Positions 1 through 7,547 of a DNA stretch of 61,270 nt are shown one piece after another. The position numbers were made by a program, and so were the translations under genes. How positions within the stretch are numbered: position 1 is the stretch's first letter; each line of letters begins with the position of its first letter. Source of the DNA: CAYNWK01 sp964400875 (lineage in GTDB: Bacteria > Chloroflexota > Anaerolineae > Anaerolineales > UBA4823); assembly GCA_964400875.1 (NCBI GenBank), contig CAYNWK010000009.1:1-61270 (forward strand), read 5' to 3'. The notes beneath the pieces are model-generated. The model was not told the DNA's origin. It worked only from the letters and a program-made list of their open reading frames with translations, and did not search any database.

Positions 1-2
1 CT

Positions 3-191
3 TTTGTCGATCGCACCTGTCCTATTTGTTATCAGCGTGAGAGTCAAGAGCCCATTTGTTATCTTTATGAGGGGGCGATCCAAAAGGCAGTGTATTGGGC
101 TACCGGTCGAGATCTACGCGTCCACGAGGTCGAATGTATTGCCAAAGGCGATCCGTACTGCCGCATTGTGGTTGAAGATTCATTGAGTTAG
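3..191 (+). CDS. V4R (4-vinyl reductase) domain protein, C-terminal end, 5' cut by window edge
   Basis: This open frame has no start codon in the window and ends at TAG 189-191, so only the last 62 residues are present. They carry the cysteine-rich end typical of V4R small-molecule-binding domains: CPIC near the beginning, a YEGAIQKAVYWATGR stretch, then the hallmark ECIAKGDPYCRI close to the C-terminus. V4R domains bind hydrophobic ligands or metal in hydrocarbon-sensing regulators and bacteriochlorophyll-type enzymes; which type this is cannot be told from the fragment. An overlapping frame starting at base 4 is longer from ATG but lacks any family signature. Confidence 0.75.
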   Translation, partial: FVDRTCPICYQRESQEPICYLYEGAIQKAVYWATGRDLRVHEVECIAKGDPYCRIVVEDSLS

Positions 192-295
192 ACCCACTCA
201 CCAGCGAGCAGCCTAGCTCCTAAAATAAAAACAGCGGTGTGGATCCTGAATATTTTTTAAGGTCACGCCAACTGACTGGACAAAGGGGGAATCTC

Positions 296-325
296 ATGGC
301 AAAATGTGCAGCACCCAATCTGTAG
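296..325 (+). other. Possible 9-codon ORF in the upstream region of the DsbA-like gene
   Basis: ATG 296 with AAGGGGGAA 6 bases upstream encodes MAKCAAPNL, stopping at TAG 323. The surrounding 220-base gap (192-411) holds no other recognisable gene; it may be a leader peptide or noise. Confidence 0.2.
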
Positions 326-411
326 AATTACGATATTGTACCGATGGGATTACCCACGTCTTTCTGGACTCATAGATTGAGGCAACACCGCGAACATAAT
401 CAGGAGGATTC

Positions 412-1164
412 ATGAGTGGTAAAGGAGGATCGAAGAGCAGACGGCAGGTCATCCGCGATAAAAGGCGCCAACAGCAGCGCCGGCAGCGCCTGATGCTGAT
501 CTTAGGCATCGTCGGGATCGCCCTGTTGGTGACGGCGCTGTTGATTGCCCCTTCGATACAAAACGCGCTCACGCCGGTTGGGGAGGTGATACAAATCACC
601 CCAGAAGAGCGCCCCATGGTTGACGGAAAAACGATGGGCAACCCGGATGCCCCGGTCAGGATCGAAGTCTTTGAGGATTTTCAGTGCCCTTCCTGTAAGC
701 AATATTCAGAAAGTATCGAATCTCAGGTCATTGATAACTATGTCGCCAACGGGGATGTCTATTACGTTTACCGCTTTTTCCCCTTCCTGGATGATCAGGT
801 AGCCGGGAATGAATCGAATCAGGCTGCCAATGCGAGCATGTGCGCTGCGGAGCAGGACCGGTTTTGGGATTATCACGACATGCTATTTGCTAACTGGAAC
901 GGCGAAAACCAGGGCGCCTTCATCGATAAACGCCTGGTAGCTTTCGCCGAGGCTTTGAACCTGGACATGGACTCCTTCAACAGCTGCTTCCAAGCTAATA
1001 AATATCGAGAAGTGATCCAGGAGGACCTCAACGAGGGCCGAAGCCGCGGCGTCCAGGGAACCCCTTCTGTCTTCGTCAATGGTCAACAGCTGGCCCCCGG
1101 GTTTATTCCATCCTATGACCAGATCTCTCAGGCGGTCGAAGCGGCGTTGGCATCTGGCGGATGA
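412..1164 (+). CDS. Membrane-anchored DsbA-family thiol:disulfide oxidoreductase
   Basis: A 250-residue protein with a very basic cytoplasmic N-terminus (residues 1-26, rich in R/K/Q), one membrane anchor (about 27-48), and an extracytoplasmic thioredoxin-fold domain. The redox motif is CPSC at residues 92-95, preceded by FEDFQ as in DsbA/BdbD proteins, and the cis-proline loop is QGTPSVFVNG (T217-P218). A DsbA-like helical insertion sits between them, with extra cysteines at about 144 and 192. It should form or shuffle disulfides in secreted proteins, possibly helping c-type cytochrome or exported enzyme folding. AGGAGG lies 6 bases before the ATG. No DsbB or VKOR partner is adjacent. Confidence 0.9.
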   Translation: MSGKGGSKSRRQVIRDKRRQQQRRQRLMLILGIVGIALLVTALLIAPSIQNALTPVGEVIQITPEERPMVDGKTMGNPDAPVRIEVFEDFQCPSCKQYSESIESQVIDNYVANGDVYYVYRFFPFLDDQVAGNESNQAANASMCAAEQDRFWDYHDMLFANWNGENQGAFIDKRLVAFAEALNLDMDSFNSCFQANKYREVIQEDLNEGRSRGVQGTPSVFVNGQQLAPGFIPSYDQISQAVEAALASGG

Positions 1165-1171
1165 CAAAATA

Positions 1172-1191
1172 CCCTTCCGAGACTGGAAGGG
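1172..1191 (+). terminator. Small hairpin after the DsbA-like gene
   Basis: CCCTTCC-GAGACT-GGAAGGG forms a perfect 7-bp stem with a 6-base loop, 7 bases after the stop codon. It has no U-run of its own and is followed by a second hairpin, so it may be an RNA-stabilising or accessory terminator structure. Confidence 0.4.
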
Positions 1192-1214
1192 CATCGTGTA
1201 GTCGGTATCCAGGC

Positions 1215-1251
1215 GACGCATGGGGTAAAACCCGTGCGTCGTTTGATTATT
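1215..1251 (+). terminator. Putative intrinsic terminator of the DsbA-like gene
   Basis: GACGCA and TGCGTC flank GGG...CCC to give a stem of about 10 bp (with one wobble) and loop GTAAAA, followed by GTTTGATTATTC. The U-rich tail runs over the end of the convergent adenosyltransferase gene, a compact arrangement for two converging transcripts. Confidence 0.5.
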
Positions 1252-1795
1252 CTTTAGCCAGGGTGGGGCTTGATTTGCCGGCTGAGCTGCTCTCCAGGAT
1301 TTCCAGTACGAAGCATAAGGATGAAAGCCGGTTTAAATAACGGAGTAGTTCTTTGTTCTCGAGCTCGCCTTCGCTGGTTAACCCGGAGATGTGTCGTTCT
1401 GCCCGCCGGACGATCGTACGAGCCAGGGCAATAGCTGCGCTGGCTGTGACGTCCCCGGGGACGATGAACTCTTGCGGAATCTTCAATCCTTCGCTCAACG
1501 ATCTCGTTTTTTCTTCCAACCATTGCACGCTCGCGGCGTCGATCTTGCGGAAACGGGCGGCATTCTCCGGGGTAGCCGCAGTTTCAGCCATCAGATGATA
1601 TAAATCGCGTTGGATTTGGAGCAGTATTTCTTTAGATTGGGGTGTAGCGCAGAGCGAACGGGCAAACCCAAGCGCAGCATTTGCTTCGTCGATGGCGCCG
1701 ATAGCTTCCATGCGGGGGTGGTGTTTTGGAACTCGTTCCTCCCCCAGGAGCCCCGTGTATCCGTCGTCTCCTTTTCGGGTGTAAAATTGATTCAT
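1247..1795 (-). CDS. ATP:cob(I)alamin adenosyltransferase, PduO type
   Basis: A 182-residue protein of the PduO/MMAB family, which transfers the adenosyl group of ATP to cob(I)alamin to make coenzyme B12. The N-terminal signature FYTRKGDDGYTGLLG (ATP-binding loop) and the later RRAERH and RYLNRLSSLCFVLE segments are clear. An in-frame start further upstream exists, but ATG at 1795 is preferred because the family begins at this point and a TATAAT lies only 7 bases upstream, implying a leaderless transcript. No B12-dependent mutase is in the window. The gene is convergent with the DsbA-like gene and divergent from the zinc-ribbon gene. Confidence 0.9.
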   Translation of the reverse strand: MNQFYTRKGDDGYTGLLGEERVPKHHPRMEAIGAIDEANAALGFARSLCATPQSKEILLQIQRDLYHLMAETAATPENAARFRKIDAASVQWLEEKTRSLSEGLKIPQEFIVPGDVTASAAIALARTIVRRAERHISGLTSEGELENKELLRYLNRLSSLCFVLEILESSSAGKSSPTLAKE

Positions 1796-1802
1796 AATTG
1801 GA

Positions 1803-1808
1803 ATTATA
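1803..1808 (-). promoter_or_regulatory. -10 box for leaderless adenosyltransferase mRNA
   Basis: On the minus strand TATAAT is followed by 7 bases and then the ATG, so transcription would begin at or next to the start codon. No good -35 hexamer is visible at the usual spacing. Confidence 0.5.
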
Positions 1809-1852
1809 CACGTAGGGTGATGCTCAAAAACCCCCAATTCCGATGATTGTTG

Positions 1853-1858
1853 TATACT
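1853..1858 (+). promoter_or_regulatory. -10 box for the zinc-ribbon gene
   Basis: TATACT sits 20 bases ahead of the ATG at 1879, with an AAAGGAG ribosome-binding site between them. It is divergent from the adenosyltransferase promoter about 50 bases away. Confidence 0.4.
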
Positions 1859-1878
1859 AAGGCGAAAGGAGATTCGCG

Positions 1879-2094
1879 ATGCAAATCCGTTGTTATAACT
1901 GCCATAGACCGTTTGCGCTTTCTCAAGCGGTCGTAGATGCTGCTCTCGATCATGCTACGGCGGAAGGTTTGAACCACTATAACGCTTATTGTCCGCATTG
2001 CAAACGCGCCAACCGCGTCTCGGTTGAAGAATTGCACCGTGCAGCGCCAAACTGGGAGCCGCACTCCGCCGAAGAGGAATCAGCCGCGGAATAA
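1879..2094 (+). CDS. Small zinc-ribbon protein
   Basis: A 71-residue acidic protein with two CxxC knuckles: CYNC at residues 5-8 and CPHC at about 38-41, with a helical stretch between. This is the layout of a zinc ribbon. The second half is Glu/Ala-rich and probably disordered. It is preceded by AAAGGAG at good spacing. It sits 31 bases before the MoxR gene and may be cotranscribed with it. Its function is unknown; the CpXC protein at 29004 has the same kind of N-terminal double-knuckle layout, so it could be a nucleic-acid- or protein-binding adaptor. Confidence 0.75.
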   Translation: MQIRCYNCHRPFALSQAVVDAALDHATAEGLNHYNAYCPHCKRANRVSVEELHRAAPNWEPHSAEEESAAE

Positions 2095-2125
2095 TGGTGA
2101 GTTTGGAGGGAGGCCTCTGATTTAA

Positions 2126-3094
2126 GTGGCGAACATTAATTCATTTCTTGATCCCCAATCGGTGAAGTCCGCCTTAGGGGACCAACAGTATATTGCCAGC
2201 GATGAAATCGCGACGATCATGTATTTAAGCCAGCAGCTGGGCAAACCTCTGTTAACGGAAGGTCCGGCCGGGGTTGGCAAAACGGAGCTGGCTAAAGCGG
2301 TTGCGGGTGCTTCTGGCCGCGAGCTGATCCGACTGCAGTGTTATGAAGGCCTGGATGAAACCAAGGCCTTGTACGAATGGGAATACGCCAAACAGCTGTT
2401 ATACACGCAACTGCTGCGCGATAAACTCCATGAAACGCTTGGGGGAGCCGGCAACCTGACTGAAGCCGCCGATCGCTTGTCGGAAGAGGAAGACGTTTTC
2501 TTCTCCATGCGCTTCTTGCTGCAGCGACCTTTGCTCAAGGCGATTTTGAGCGACGAGCCGACGGTTTTGCTCATCGACGAGATAGACCGTGCGGATGCTG
2601 AGTTCGAGGCGTTTCTGCTGGAAGTCCTGAGCGACTTCCAGGTTAGCGTCCCCGAATTGGGCACCCTGGCGGCGATTCACCGCCCGCTGGTGGTTTTGAC
2701 CAGCAACAACACCCGGGAATTAAGCGAAGCGCTGAAGCGACGTTGCCTGTATTTGTTCATCGGTTACCCTTCCGTAGAACAAGAGCTGGCGGTTGTGCGC
2801 TTGAAGATCCCAGAACTGTCGCCAAAACTTGCCCGCCAGGTGGTTGAAATGGTGCAGAACTTGCGCAAGATGGATTTGCGCAAATCCCCCAGCATCAGCG
2901 AGACTCTGGACTGGGCTAAGGCATTGGTTTCCTTGAACGCCAAATCCCTCGACAAAGAAACCATGCAGACAACCTTGAGCGTGTTGCTCAAGCACGAAAG
3001 TGATCTGCAGCGGGCCCGGCGCTGGATCAACCAGCCGCCGCGCAGCTTGTATGACGACGAAGATAACGCCCAATATCGCAATTGGAGAAACTGA
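2126..3094 (+). CDS. MoxR-family AAA+ ATPase
   Basis: A 322-residue AAA+ ATPase. Walker A is GPAGVGKT (residues 46-53), Walker B is VLLIDEIDRAD (around 147-157), sensor 1 lies in VVLTSNNTREL, and the arginine-finger region is LKRRCLYLFIGYP. MoxR ATPases act as chaperones that, with a von Willebrand factor A partner, insert metal cofactors or remodel complexes. The next gene encodes such a partner 21 bases downstream, so the two are almost certainly one functional unit. The start is GTG at 2126, the first codon consistent with the family N-terminus; GGAGGGAGG precedes it. Confidence 0.93.
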   Translation: MANINSFLDPQSVKSALGDQQYIASDEIATIMYLSQQLGKPLLTEGPAGVGKTELAKAVAGASGRELIRLQCYEGLDETKALYEWEYAKQLLYTQLLRDKLHETLGGAGNLTEAADRLSEEEDVFFSMRFLLQRPLLKAILSDEPTVLLIDEIDRADAEFEAFLLEVLSDFQVSVPELGTLAAIHRPLVVLTSNNTRELSEALKRRCLYLFIGYPSVEQELAVVRLKIPELSPKLARQVVEMVQNLRKMDLRKSPSISETLDWAKALVSLNAKSLDKETMQTTLSVLLKHESDLQRARRWINQPPRSLYDDEDNAQYRNWRN

Positions 3095-3115
3095 TCTTCG
3101 ACGAGGAGCCTCTGA

Positions 3116-4489
3116 ATGGAAGAGCGCATCATCAAATTTATCTCGGCATTGCGCGCCGCCGGCGTTCGCATCAGTCTAGCCGAGAGCGCCGATGCCTTCA
3201 GCGCCGTCGATGATTTGGGGGTAATGGACCGGGATGCCTTCCGGTTGAGCCTGCGCGCTACCCTGGTTAAAGACGCGTCGAGCCTCCCGATTTTTGAAGA
3301 ACTCTTCCCACTTTTCTTCGGCTCTTCTCAGGCTCCTCCGATGATGAACCCTTCGGAGGACCTCACCAAGGAAGAAGCAGAGATGCTGGCTGAGGCTCTC
3401 CGCCAGTTCAAAGACCAGCTGCGCCAGATGATGGAACGCCTTATGCGGGGGCAGCAGCTCAGCCAGGAGGAGCTGGACCAGCTGGGTGAGCTGGTTGGTC
3501 TCAAACAGGCTGATGACTTGCGCTATCGTGAGTGGATGGCTAAACGTATGGAGAAAGCGCTGCGCTTTCGGGAAGTGCGCGAAGCCTTGCAAGAGCTGAT
3601 GGAGTTACTGGCGGAAATGGGCATGGACCGCGAGCGCATTGATCAGCTGCGGCAAAAACTGGCTGCCAACCAACAGGCTTTGGAGGAGCAGCTGCGTAAG
3701 TACGCCGGACAGCGCATCGCCGAGAATATGAGCGAGTCTCAGCCCGAAGAAAGCCTGGAAGGTTTGTTAAATCGCCCGTTTAATACGCTTTCGGGTAGGG
3801 ATCTAGACCGCTTGCGTAAAGAGGTTCAGCGCCTGGCTGCAGCCCTGCGAACTCGCGTTGCGCTGCGCCAGAAGAAGATGAAGTACGGTCAGCTGGATGC
3901 CAAGGCGACCATCCGTGCGAACCTGAAACACGGCAACGTGCCCATCGTGATTAGACACAAAGATCGGCAGATGAAACCGAAACTGGTCGTGATCTGCGAC
4001 ATCAGCACCTCGATGCGACCGGTTTCCGAGATGATGCTCAGCCTGATTTACGCCATGCAAGATCAGATCAGCAAAACGCACGCCTTCGCTTTTATCGATC
4101 ACTTGGAATATATCTCTCCGGATTTAACCGGCAGTGATCCGAGGAATGCAGTTTCTGGAGTCCTCGATCGGATGCCCCCCGGGCATTACAATACCGACCT
4201 TGGATATAGCCTGAAGAATTTTTCGGATGATTTTCTGGACACCGTAGACCGCAGGGCAACGTTCATCATCGTCGGGGATGGACGCAATAACTACAATGAC
4301 CCTCGCCTGGATATTTTACGTATACTTGCCCGCCGCAGTAACCGGACGATCTGGCTGAATCCCGAACCACCGCCGCTGTGGGGTACCGGTGACAGCGATA
4401 TGCTCAAGTATGCGCCGTTGTGCGACAGTATTTTCCAGGTTGGAACTCTGGCTGAGCTGACCAAAGCGGTCGACCAGTTGTTGAGTTAA
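3116..4489 (+). CDS. VWA domain protein, CoxE-like partner of MoxR
   Basis: A 457-residue protein with an N-terminal CoxE-like region (FISALRAAGVRIS), a long charged helical middle rich in Glu/Gln/Leu (about 85-245, coiled-coil-like), and a C-terminal von Willebrand factor A domain. The MIDAS motif DISTSM lies at residues 295-300, followed by a later TFIIVGDGRNN strand. CoxE-type proteins work with MoxR ATPases, for example in maturing the Mo/Cu active site of CO dehydrogenase; no such enzyme is encoded nearby, so the client is unknown. No signal peptide is visible, so it is cytoplasmic. Confidence 0.9.
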   Translation: MEERIIKFISALRAAGVRISLAESADAFSAVDDLGVMDRDAFRLSLRATLVKDASSLPIFEELFPLFFGSSQAPPMMNPSEDLTKEEAEMLAEALRQFKDQLRQMMERLMRGQQLSQEELDQLGELVGLKQADDLRYREWMAKRMEKALRFREVREALQELMELLAEMGMDRERIDQLRQKLAANQQALEEQLRKYAGQRIAENMSESQPEESLEGLLNRPFNTLSGRDLDRLRKEVQRLAAALRTRVALRQKKMKYGQLDAKATIRANLKHGNVPIVIRHKDRQMKPKLVVICDISTSMRPVSEMMLSLIYAMQDQISKTHAFAFIDHLEYISPDLTGSDPRNAVSGVLDRMPPGHYNTDLGYSLKNFSDDFLDTVDRRATFIIVGDGRNNYNDPRLDILRILARRSNRTIWLNPEPPPLWGTGDSDMLKYAPLCDSIFQVGTLAELTKAVDQLLS

Positions 4490-4544
4490 TCTGGTAATGG
4501 CATACGCGATTTTCAATGAGAACAGAACGGTCGTAATCTTTTAG

Positions 4545-5039
4545 GTGGGGGACATGCACGCATCTCAGGAGCCAAGCGAAAAAGTTCAAACCGGCACTGG
4601 CAAATCGCCGTCCAAACGTACCTGGCCCCTTACGGCGTTGGCTTTGTTGTTATTGATCCAAGCGCTGGGCTTTTACACGATTGGCATCTATCATCTCTCC
4701 CAAGTCGGATGGCGGGAAGATATTTCGGTCAGAAATGTCGCCATTCACTTGCCGGTAGGCTTGCGCGGGTTAGCCTTCTTTGGCTTAGCCTTACTGGCTT
4801 TGTTAGCGGCTGTGGGGTTCTTTCGTCTGTGGTCGAATGCCTGGGTTATGGGTATGCTGGCACAAGGCTTGAGCCTGGTGATAGGAATCTCGCTTTATTA
4901 CCGGGAAAGGCCGAACTATCTCTATCTGATCCTGGTATCCGGAATTTTTATGGTCGTCTTCATGAATTTCATCGAGGTGCCGGCGGATATCAAAAAGCGT
5001 TGGTCGGATGAAGAATGGGGTGGAGTGCGTGAGCGCTAA
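4545..5039 (+). CDS. Small polytopic membrane protein of unknown function
   Basis: About 164 residues (start GTG 4545; ATG 4554 is an alternative). A polar N-terminal tail rich in Ser/Lys is followed by four predicted membrane segments: TALALLLLIQALGFYTIGIY, GLAFFGLALLALLAAVGFF, the WVMGMLAQGLSLVIGISL region, and YLYLILVSGIFMVVFMNF. It overlaps the next gene by 32 bases, so translation is probably coupled. I do not recognise a family. Given the neighbours it may be a membrane component of the MoxR-VWA locus, but this is only context. Confidence 0.75.
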   Translation: MGDMHASQEPSEKVQTGTGKSPSKRTWPLTALALLLLIQALGFYTIGIYHLSQVGWREDISVRNVAIHLPVGLRGLAFFGLALLALLAAVGFFRLWSNAWVMGMLAQGLSLVIGISLYYRERPNYLYLILVSGIFMVVFMNFIEVPADIKKRWSDEEWGGVRER

Positions 5040-6882
5040 AACGGACAGGGATTTGCTGAGGCGTTTCGAACCGGTTATCCGGTATACCCGCGGCGAGCAG
5101 TTCTTCCCAATGGGTGTTGAGCGCTATGTGGAAGCGAGCAGCTTGTGGATGCAGCAACCCGGGCAAGAACCGGTTTGCCTGGTTCCCGAAGGTTTTTTGA
5201 GCTTAGCGCGCTTATGCGAACCCGTTCCGAAGAGCTTCGGGGCTATTTATTACCTGAAGTTCATCGAACCGCTTAATATTCGCGACCTGGCCAGCTACGT
5301 TCTTCAGGAAGGGTTTAGAAAGAAAGACCCGGTCGATGTATTTCGAGCCGGCAGGGGGCGGCTGGCGCGGGTTGGTTATGGCTCTCGCTTTATCGATGCA
5401 TTATTCTCCCTGACGCTGTTAGCTCGCGGCCGTGTCCCTGGTGATACCGCCGCCTCAGCAGCGCTCACTTTCCAGAGGCTCATGGAGGCGGAAGAAAACT
5501 ATCGTTATTACGGCCGTATCATCAGGCAAAACGGTTGGATCGTCTTGCAGTACTGGTTTTTTTATCCCTTCAACAACTGGCGTTCAGGCTTTTACGGGGC
5601 GAACGATCACGAAGCCGACTGGGAGATGATTTGCATCTACGTGTACGAAAGCGCGGAAGGTGAATATGTCCCGGAATGGGTTGCATACGCTTCCCACGAC
5701 TTCTTTGGAGACGATCTGCGCCGCCGCTGGGATGACCTTGAACTGGAAAAATTCGGCGAGCATCCCGTGATCTACGCCGGTGCCGGTTCACATGCCAGCT
5801 ATTTCCGGGCAGGAGAATACCTGGCGGAGATCGAGCTGCCTTTTTTGTCCCCGCTTGTCAGGTTAGTTGACCGCTGGGGACAATTTTGGAAGCGGCTGCG
5901 GCATCAGGTGCTGGGAGAACGGGATGGGCAGGTTGCGCAAGAGAACAGGTATTCCTTCAACCTTTTCCGAATTCCTTTTGTCGATTACGCTCGTGGAGAT
6001 GGGATTACCCTGGGGCCGGGTGGTGAAAAGGAGTGGTCCGATCCAGGGTTGCTTTCTCCTCCACCAGACTGGGCAATAGGATATCGTGGATTGTGGGGCT
6101 TGTATGCCCGCGATCCTGTCGCTGGCGAAAATGCTCCGGCGGGTCCGGTTTATTACCGCAACGGAAATGTAAGGAGATCCTGGTACGATCCGCTGGGATG
6201 GAGTGGGCTGGATAAAGTTCCTCCTCCAAACCAGGCCCTGAACTACGCCCGGGAGAGAACCCGGGCGATCAAGGACCGTCGTCAGGAACTTGCCCTCCAG
6301 ATCCAAGCGGCTAACAAAGAGCTATTCGATCAGGGGATCGAAGCGGCTGCCATGCAAGGACTGCCTCATCTTTCGCTCGCATACACCAGTCACCAGGAGC
6401 GTATTGCTGCCCTGAAAGAGCAGGTCAAAAATCTGCGTGCGGAATATGCCTCTGCGGGGGCGTTATTGGAAGCGATGGAGGATTATTCGGATCAGCTGGC
6501 TCGCGGTGAACGCGGTCCAGCCAGAGCACACATTCGCCGGGCGCACAACCCGGCCTCGGATGTGGGTTTGCGGATGAGCCGCATTGCTGAAGCCTGGTCG
6601 GCGATCAGCATCGGTATATTTCTGCTCAGCTTCGTAGGCATCGTCCTTTTCGCCCGGCAGTATCTGTTTTGGGGGCTGGTGGCTGTGGTCGCTTTTGTGT
6701 CTTTCGCCGAGGCTTTCTTCCGACGCAGTCTGCCGCAGCTAATCAGCATTCTCTCGTTAGCTTTGGCGGTTTTCGCCAGCCTCATCCTGGTCTACGAATT
6801 CTATCTGGCTATCATCGTAGCTGCGGTCCTCCTGGCAGGGGCGTACATTATGTGGGAAAACCTGAAGGAGCTGCGAACTTAA
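5008..6882 (+). CDS. Vps62-like domain protein with C-terminal membrane segments
   Basis: Up to 624 residues; ATG 5008 is given, but GTG 5029 is also possible. The central part has features of the Vps62 family: YYGRIIRQNGWIVLQYWFFY, then NDHEADWEMICIYV, then VAYASHDF and VIYAGAGSHASYF. A helical coiled-coil-like region follows (about 420-495), and the last 90 residues hold about four hydrophobic segments. Vps62 was named from yeast protein sorting, but bacterial members have no known role. It overlaps the upstream membrane protein and ends one base before the nitroreductase gene, so all are likely in one operon. Confidence 0.7.
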   Translation: MKNGVECVSAKTDRDLLRRFEPVIRYTRGEQFFPMGVERYVEASSLWMQQPGQEPVCLVPEGFLSLARLCEPVPKSFGAIYYLKFIEPLNIRDLASYVLQEGFRKKDPVDVFRAGRGRLARVGYGSRFIDALFSLTLLARGRVPGDTAASAALTFQRLMEAEENYRYYGRIIRQNGWIVLQYWFFYPFNNWRSGFYGANDHEADWEMICIYVYESAEGEYVPEWVAYASHDFFGDDLRRRWDDLELEKFGEHPVIYAGAGSHASYFRAGEYLAEIELPFLSPLVRLVDRWGQFWKRLRHQVLGERDGQVAQENRYSFNLFRIPFVDYARGDGITLGPGGEKEWSDPGLLSPPPDWAIGYRGLWGLYARDPVAGENAPAGPVYYRNGNVRRSWYDPLGWSGLDKVPPPNQALNYARERTRAIKDRRQELALQIQAANKELFDQGIEAAAMQGLPHLSLAYTSHQERIAALKEQVKNLRAEYASAGALLEAMEDYSDQLARGERGPARAHIRRAHNPASDVGLRMSRIAEAWSAISIGIFLLSFVGIVLFARQYLFWGLVAVVAFVSFAEAFFRRSLPQLISILSLALAVFASLILVYEFYLAIIVAAVLLAGAYIMWENLKELRT

Positions 6883-6883
6883 A

Positions 6884-7546
6884 ATGGAGCCCAAATTTAC
6901 GCCGTTGCAATTTATGGAATACCCCCAGGAAGAAATGCGCGCCAGGGCAGCCGCATTCTACGCGGAAATGAGCACCCGCCGAACTGTGCGGGAGTTCGCC
7001 GATAGGCCCGTGCCCCGGTCCATCATCGAAACTTGTTTGCGAACCGCAGGAACGGCGCCCAGCGGGGCGAACATGCAACCCTGGCAGTTCATCGTTGTTC
7101 AGGATGAGCAGGTTAAGAGGAAAATACGGACGGCTGCCGAAGCAGAGGAGGCCGAATTCTATGCCTCCCGAGCCAGCCGGGAATGGCTGGAGGCGCTGGC
7201 GCCTCTGGGTACTGATGAGCACAAGCCGTTTTTGGAGACTGCTCCGTACCTGATCGCCATCTTTGTTGAATCTTACGGCATAAGCCATGCCGGAAAACGG
7301 GTCAAGCATTACTACGCCACTGAGTCTGTGGGCATTGCTACCGGTTTGTTGATCGCCGCGCTGCACCATGCCGGCTTGGCAACGCTCACCCATACCCCCA
7401 GCCCAATGGGATTCCTCAACCAGATCTTGGCTAGGCCTGAAAATGAAAGGCCGTTTCTGCTCCTGGTGCTGGGCTACCCGGCCGATGAGGCCCAGGTGCC
7501 GGTGATCACCAAAAAACCTCTAAAAGAATACGCCTCTTTCGTATAG
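6884..7546 (+). CDS. Nitroreductase-family flavoprotein, iodotyrosine deiodinase-like
   Basis: A 220-residue FMN-dependent nitroreductase-fold protein. STRRTVREFADRPVP at the start and GTAPSGANMQPWQFIVVQD are the classic FMN-binding segments, and THTPSPMGFLNQILARPENERPFLLLVLGYP matches the iodotyrosine deiodinase-like branch. Bacterial members reduce halogenated tyrosines or other small aromatics; the substrate here is unknown. It begins one base after the stop of the Vps62-like gene and ends one base before the stop of the convergent malQ. Confidence 0.88.
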   Translation: MEPKFTPLQFMEYPQEEMRARAAAFYAEMSTRRTVREFADRPVPRSIIETCLRTAGTAPSGANMQPWQFIVVQDEQVKRKIRTAAEAEEAEFYASRASREWLEALAPLGTDEHKPFLETAPYLIAIFVESYGISHAGKRVKHYYATESVGIATGLLIAALHHAGLATLTHTPSPMGFLNQILARPENERPFLLLVLGYPADEAQVPVITKKPLKEYASFV

Positions 7547-7547
7547 T

